Shown one piece after another: positions 63,719-64,000 of a stretch of DNA of 64,000 nucleotides. The notes below the pieces were generated by a model. It was given only the letters and a program-made list of their open reading frames with translations. It did no database searches and had not been told where the DNA came from. The stretch covers positions 124,001-188,000 of the forward strand of contig NZ_FOSQ01000003.1 of NCBI RefSeq assembly GCF_900114315.1. Direction: 5' to 3'. The translations under genes and the position numbers were made by a program. The stretch comes from Falsiroseomonas stagni DSM 19981 (GTDB taxonomy: Bacteria; Pseudomonadota; Alphaproteobacteria; Acetobacterales; Acetobacteraceae). Position 1 is the first letter of the stretch, and each line of letters starts with the position of its first letter.

Positions 63719-64000
63719 CTAGGCGTTGGCTTCGACGACGCGCGCGGGCACTTCGAAGGACTGGCCGAACCATTTGGTCTGCAGCGCGGCCAGGCGCCCA
63801 TCGGTGCGCATGGCGTCGATCACGCCATCGATCGCGTCCAGCAGCGGCGCGGTGTCGGCATCCTTCCGGCCGAGATAGCCGAAATAGACCTTGGCGCCGA
63901 AGGGCGGGTTCACCACGGCGAAGACGTTGCGGCGCTGCTGCGCGACATAGGCGATGTTGGGCAGGGAATTCGCCACGGCCACGATGCGGCCGGCGGCGAG
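63719..64000 (-). CDS. Amino-acid-type ABC transporter binding protein (C-terminal part)
   Basis: The last 93 codons are present, ending with TAG at 63721-63719; the start lies beyond the window. The sequence (GRIVAVANSLPNIAYVAQQR, then YLGRKDADTAPLLDAIDGVI and LAALQTKWFGQ) is the closing lobe of a family-3 periplasmic solute-binding protein. It is first in the operon with the two permeases and ATPase, but the substrate cannot be told. Confidence 0.85.
   Translation of the reverse strand, partial: LAAGRIVAVANSLPNIAYVAQQRRNVFAVVNPPFGAKVYFGYLGRKDADTAPLLDAIDGVIDAMRTDGRLAALQTKWFGQSFEVPARVVEANA

Overview
The window is a GC-rich chromosomal segment of an alphaproteobacterium, most likely a Roseomonas-like member of the Acetobacteraceae. 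Three things point there. The housekeeping gene orders are alphaproteobacterial (rph-rdgB, plsC-miaB-phoH-ybeY-corC, aroE-coaE-dnaQ). Several solitary periplasmic Bug/TctC solute receptors occur without their membrane partners. GC-rich hairpin repeats recur between genes. I see no insertion sequence, integrase, prophage module or CRISPR array. The assignment is inference from gene content; no database search was run.

Layout. 1-3.1 kb: end of a membrane protein, a secreted lytic transglycosylase and, facing it, a long coiled-coil/TPR protein whose reading frame is broken near its start. 3.2-6.4 kb: rph, rdgB, a secreted alpha/beta hydrolase and gshB. 6.4-8.6 kb: an opine-dehydrogenase-like enzyme with a Bug receptor. 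8.9-14 kb: plsC, miaB, phoH, ybeY and corC, partly start/stop-coupled. 14-20.1 kb, minus strand: a DUF1501/DUF1800 pair, a polysaccharide deacetylase, UDP-galactopyranose mutase (glf) and a glycosyltransferase. 20.4-25.2 kb: a KGG-repeat stress protein, then TonB receptor, DUF2946 protein, xthA and a fumarylacetoacetase-family enzyme. 25.2-28.4 kb: a second opine-dehydrogenase-like gene, an EamA exporter, an XRE regulator and an Smr protein.

28.3-32.6 kb holds a lactate-utilisation locus (lutA, lutB, an 81-aa unknown, lutC) that is split between lutA and lutB by a zeta-toxin-like two-gene module on the opposite strand. 32.7-34.9 kb: dnaQ, coaE, aroE. 35-39.2 kb: a GntR-controlled catabolic operon (regulator, Bug receptor, mandelate-racemase-type enolase, serine hydrolase). 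39.3-46 kb: a small membrane protein, two more Bug receptors, a degenerate HD-domain protein, two tandem polysaccharide deacetylase-like genes, an isocitrate-lyase/PEP-mutase family enzyme and an ornithine-cyclodeaminase family enzyme. 46.3-50.8 kb: a complete polar amino-acid ABC importer (aapJQMP). 50.9-56.9 kb: Kup potassium transporter, tRNA-Ala(GGC), a 3-oxoacid CoA-transferase pair, uppP and a secreted histidine phosphatase. 57-60.6 kb: a TRAP receptor, two small membrane proteins and ahcY with a candidate operator. 60.8-64 kb: an SGNH-like hydrolase and a second amino-acid-type ABC importer cut by the window end.

The most unusual items are the zeta-like module splitting lut, the frame-broken TPR gene with an exact 141-bp internal repeat, a modular family of intergenic hairpins at five junctions, and a 24-bp tandem array in a divergent promoter region.
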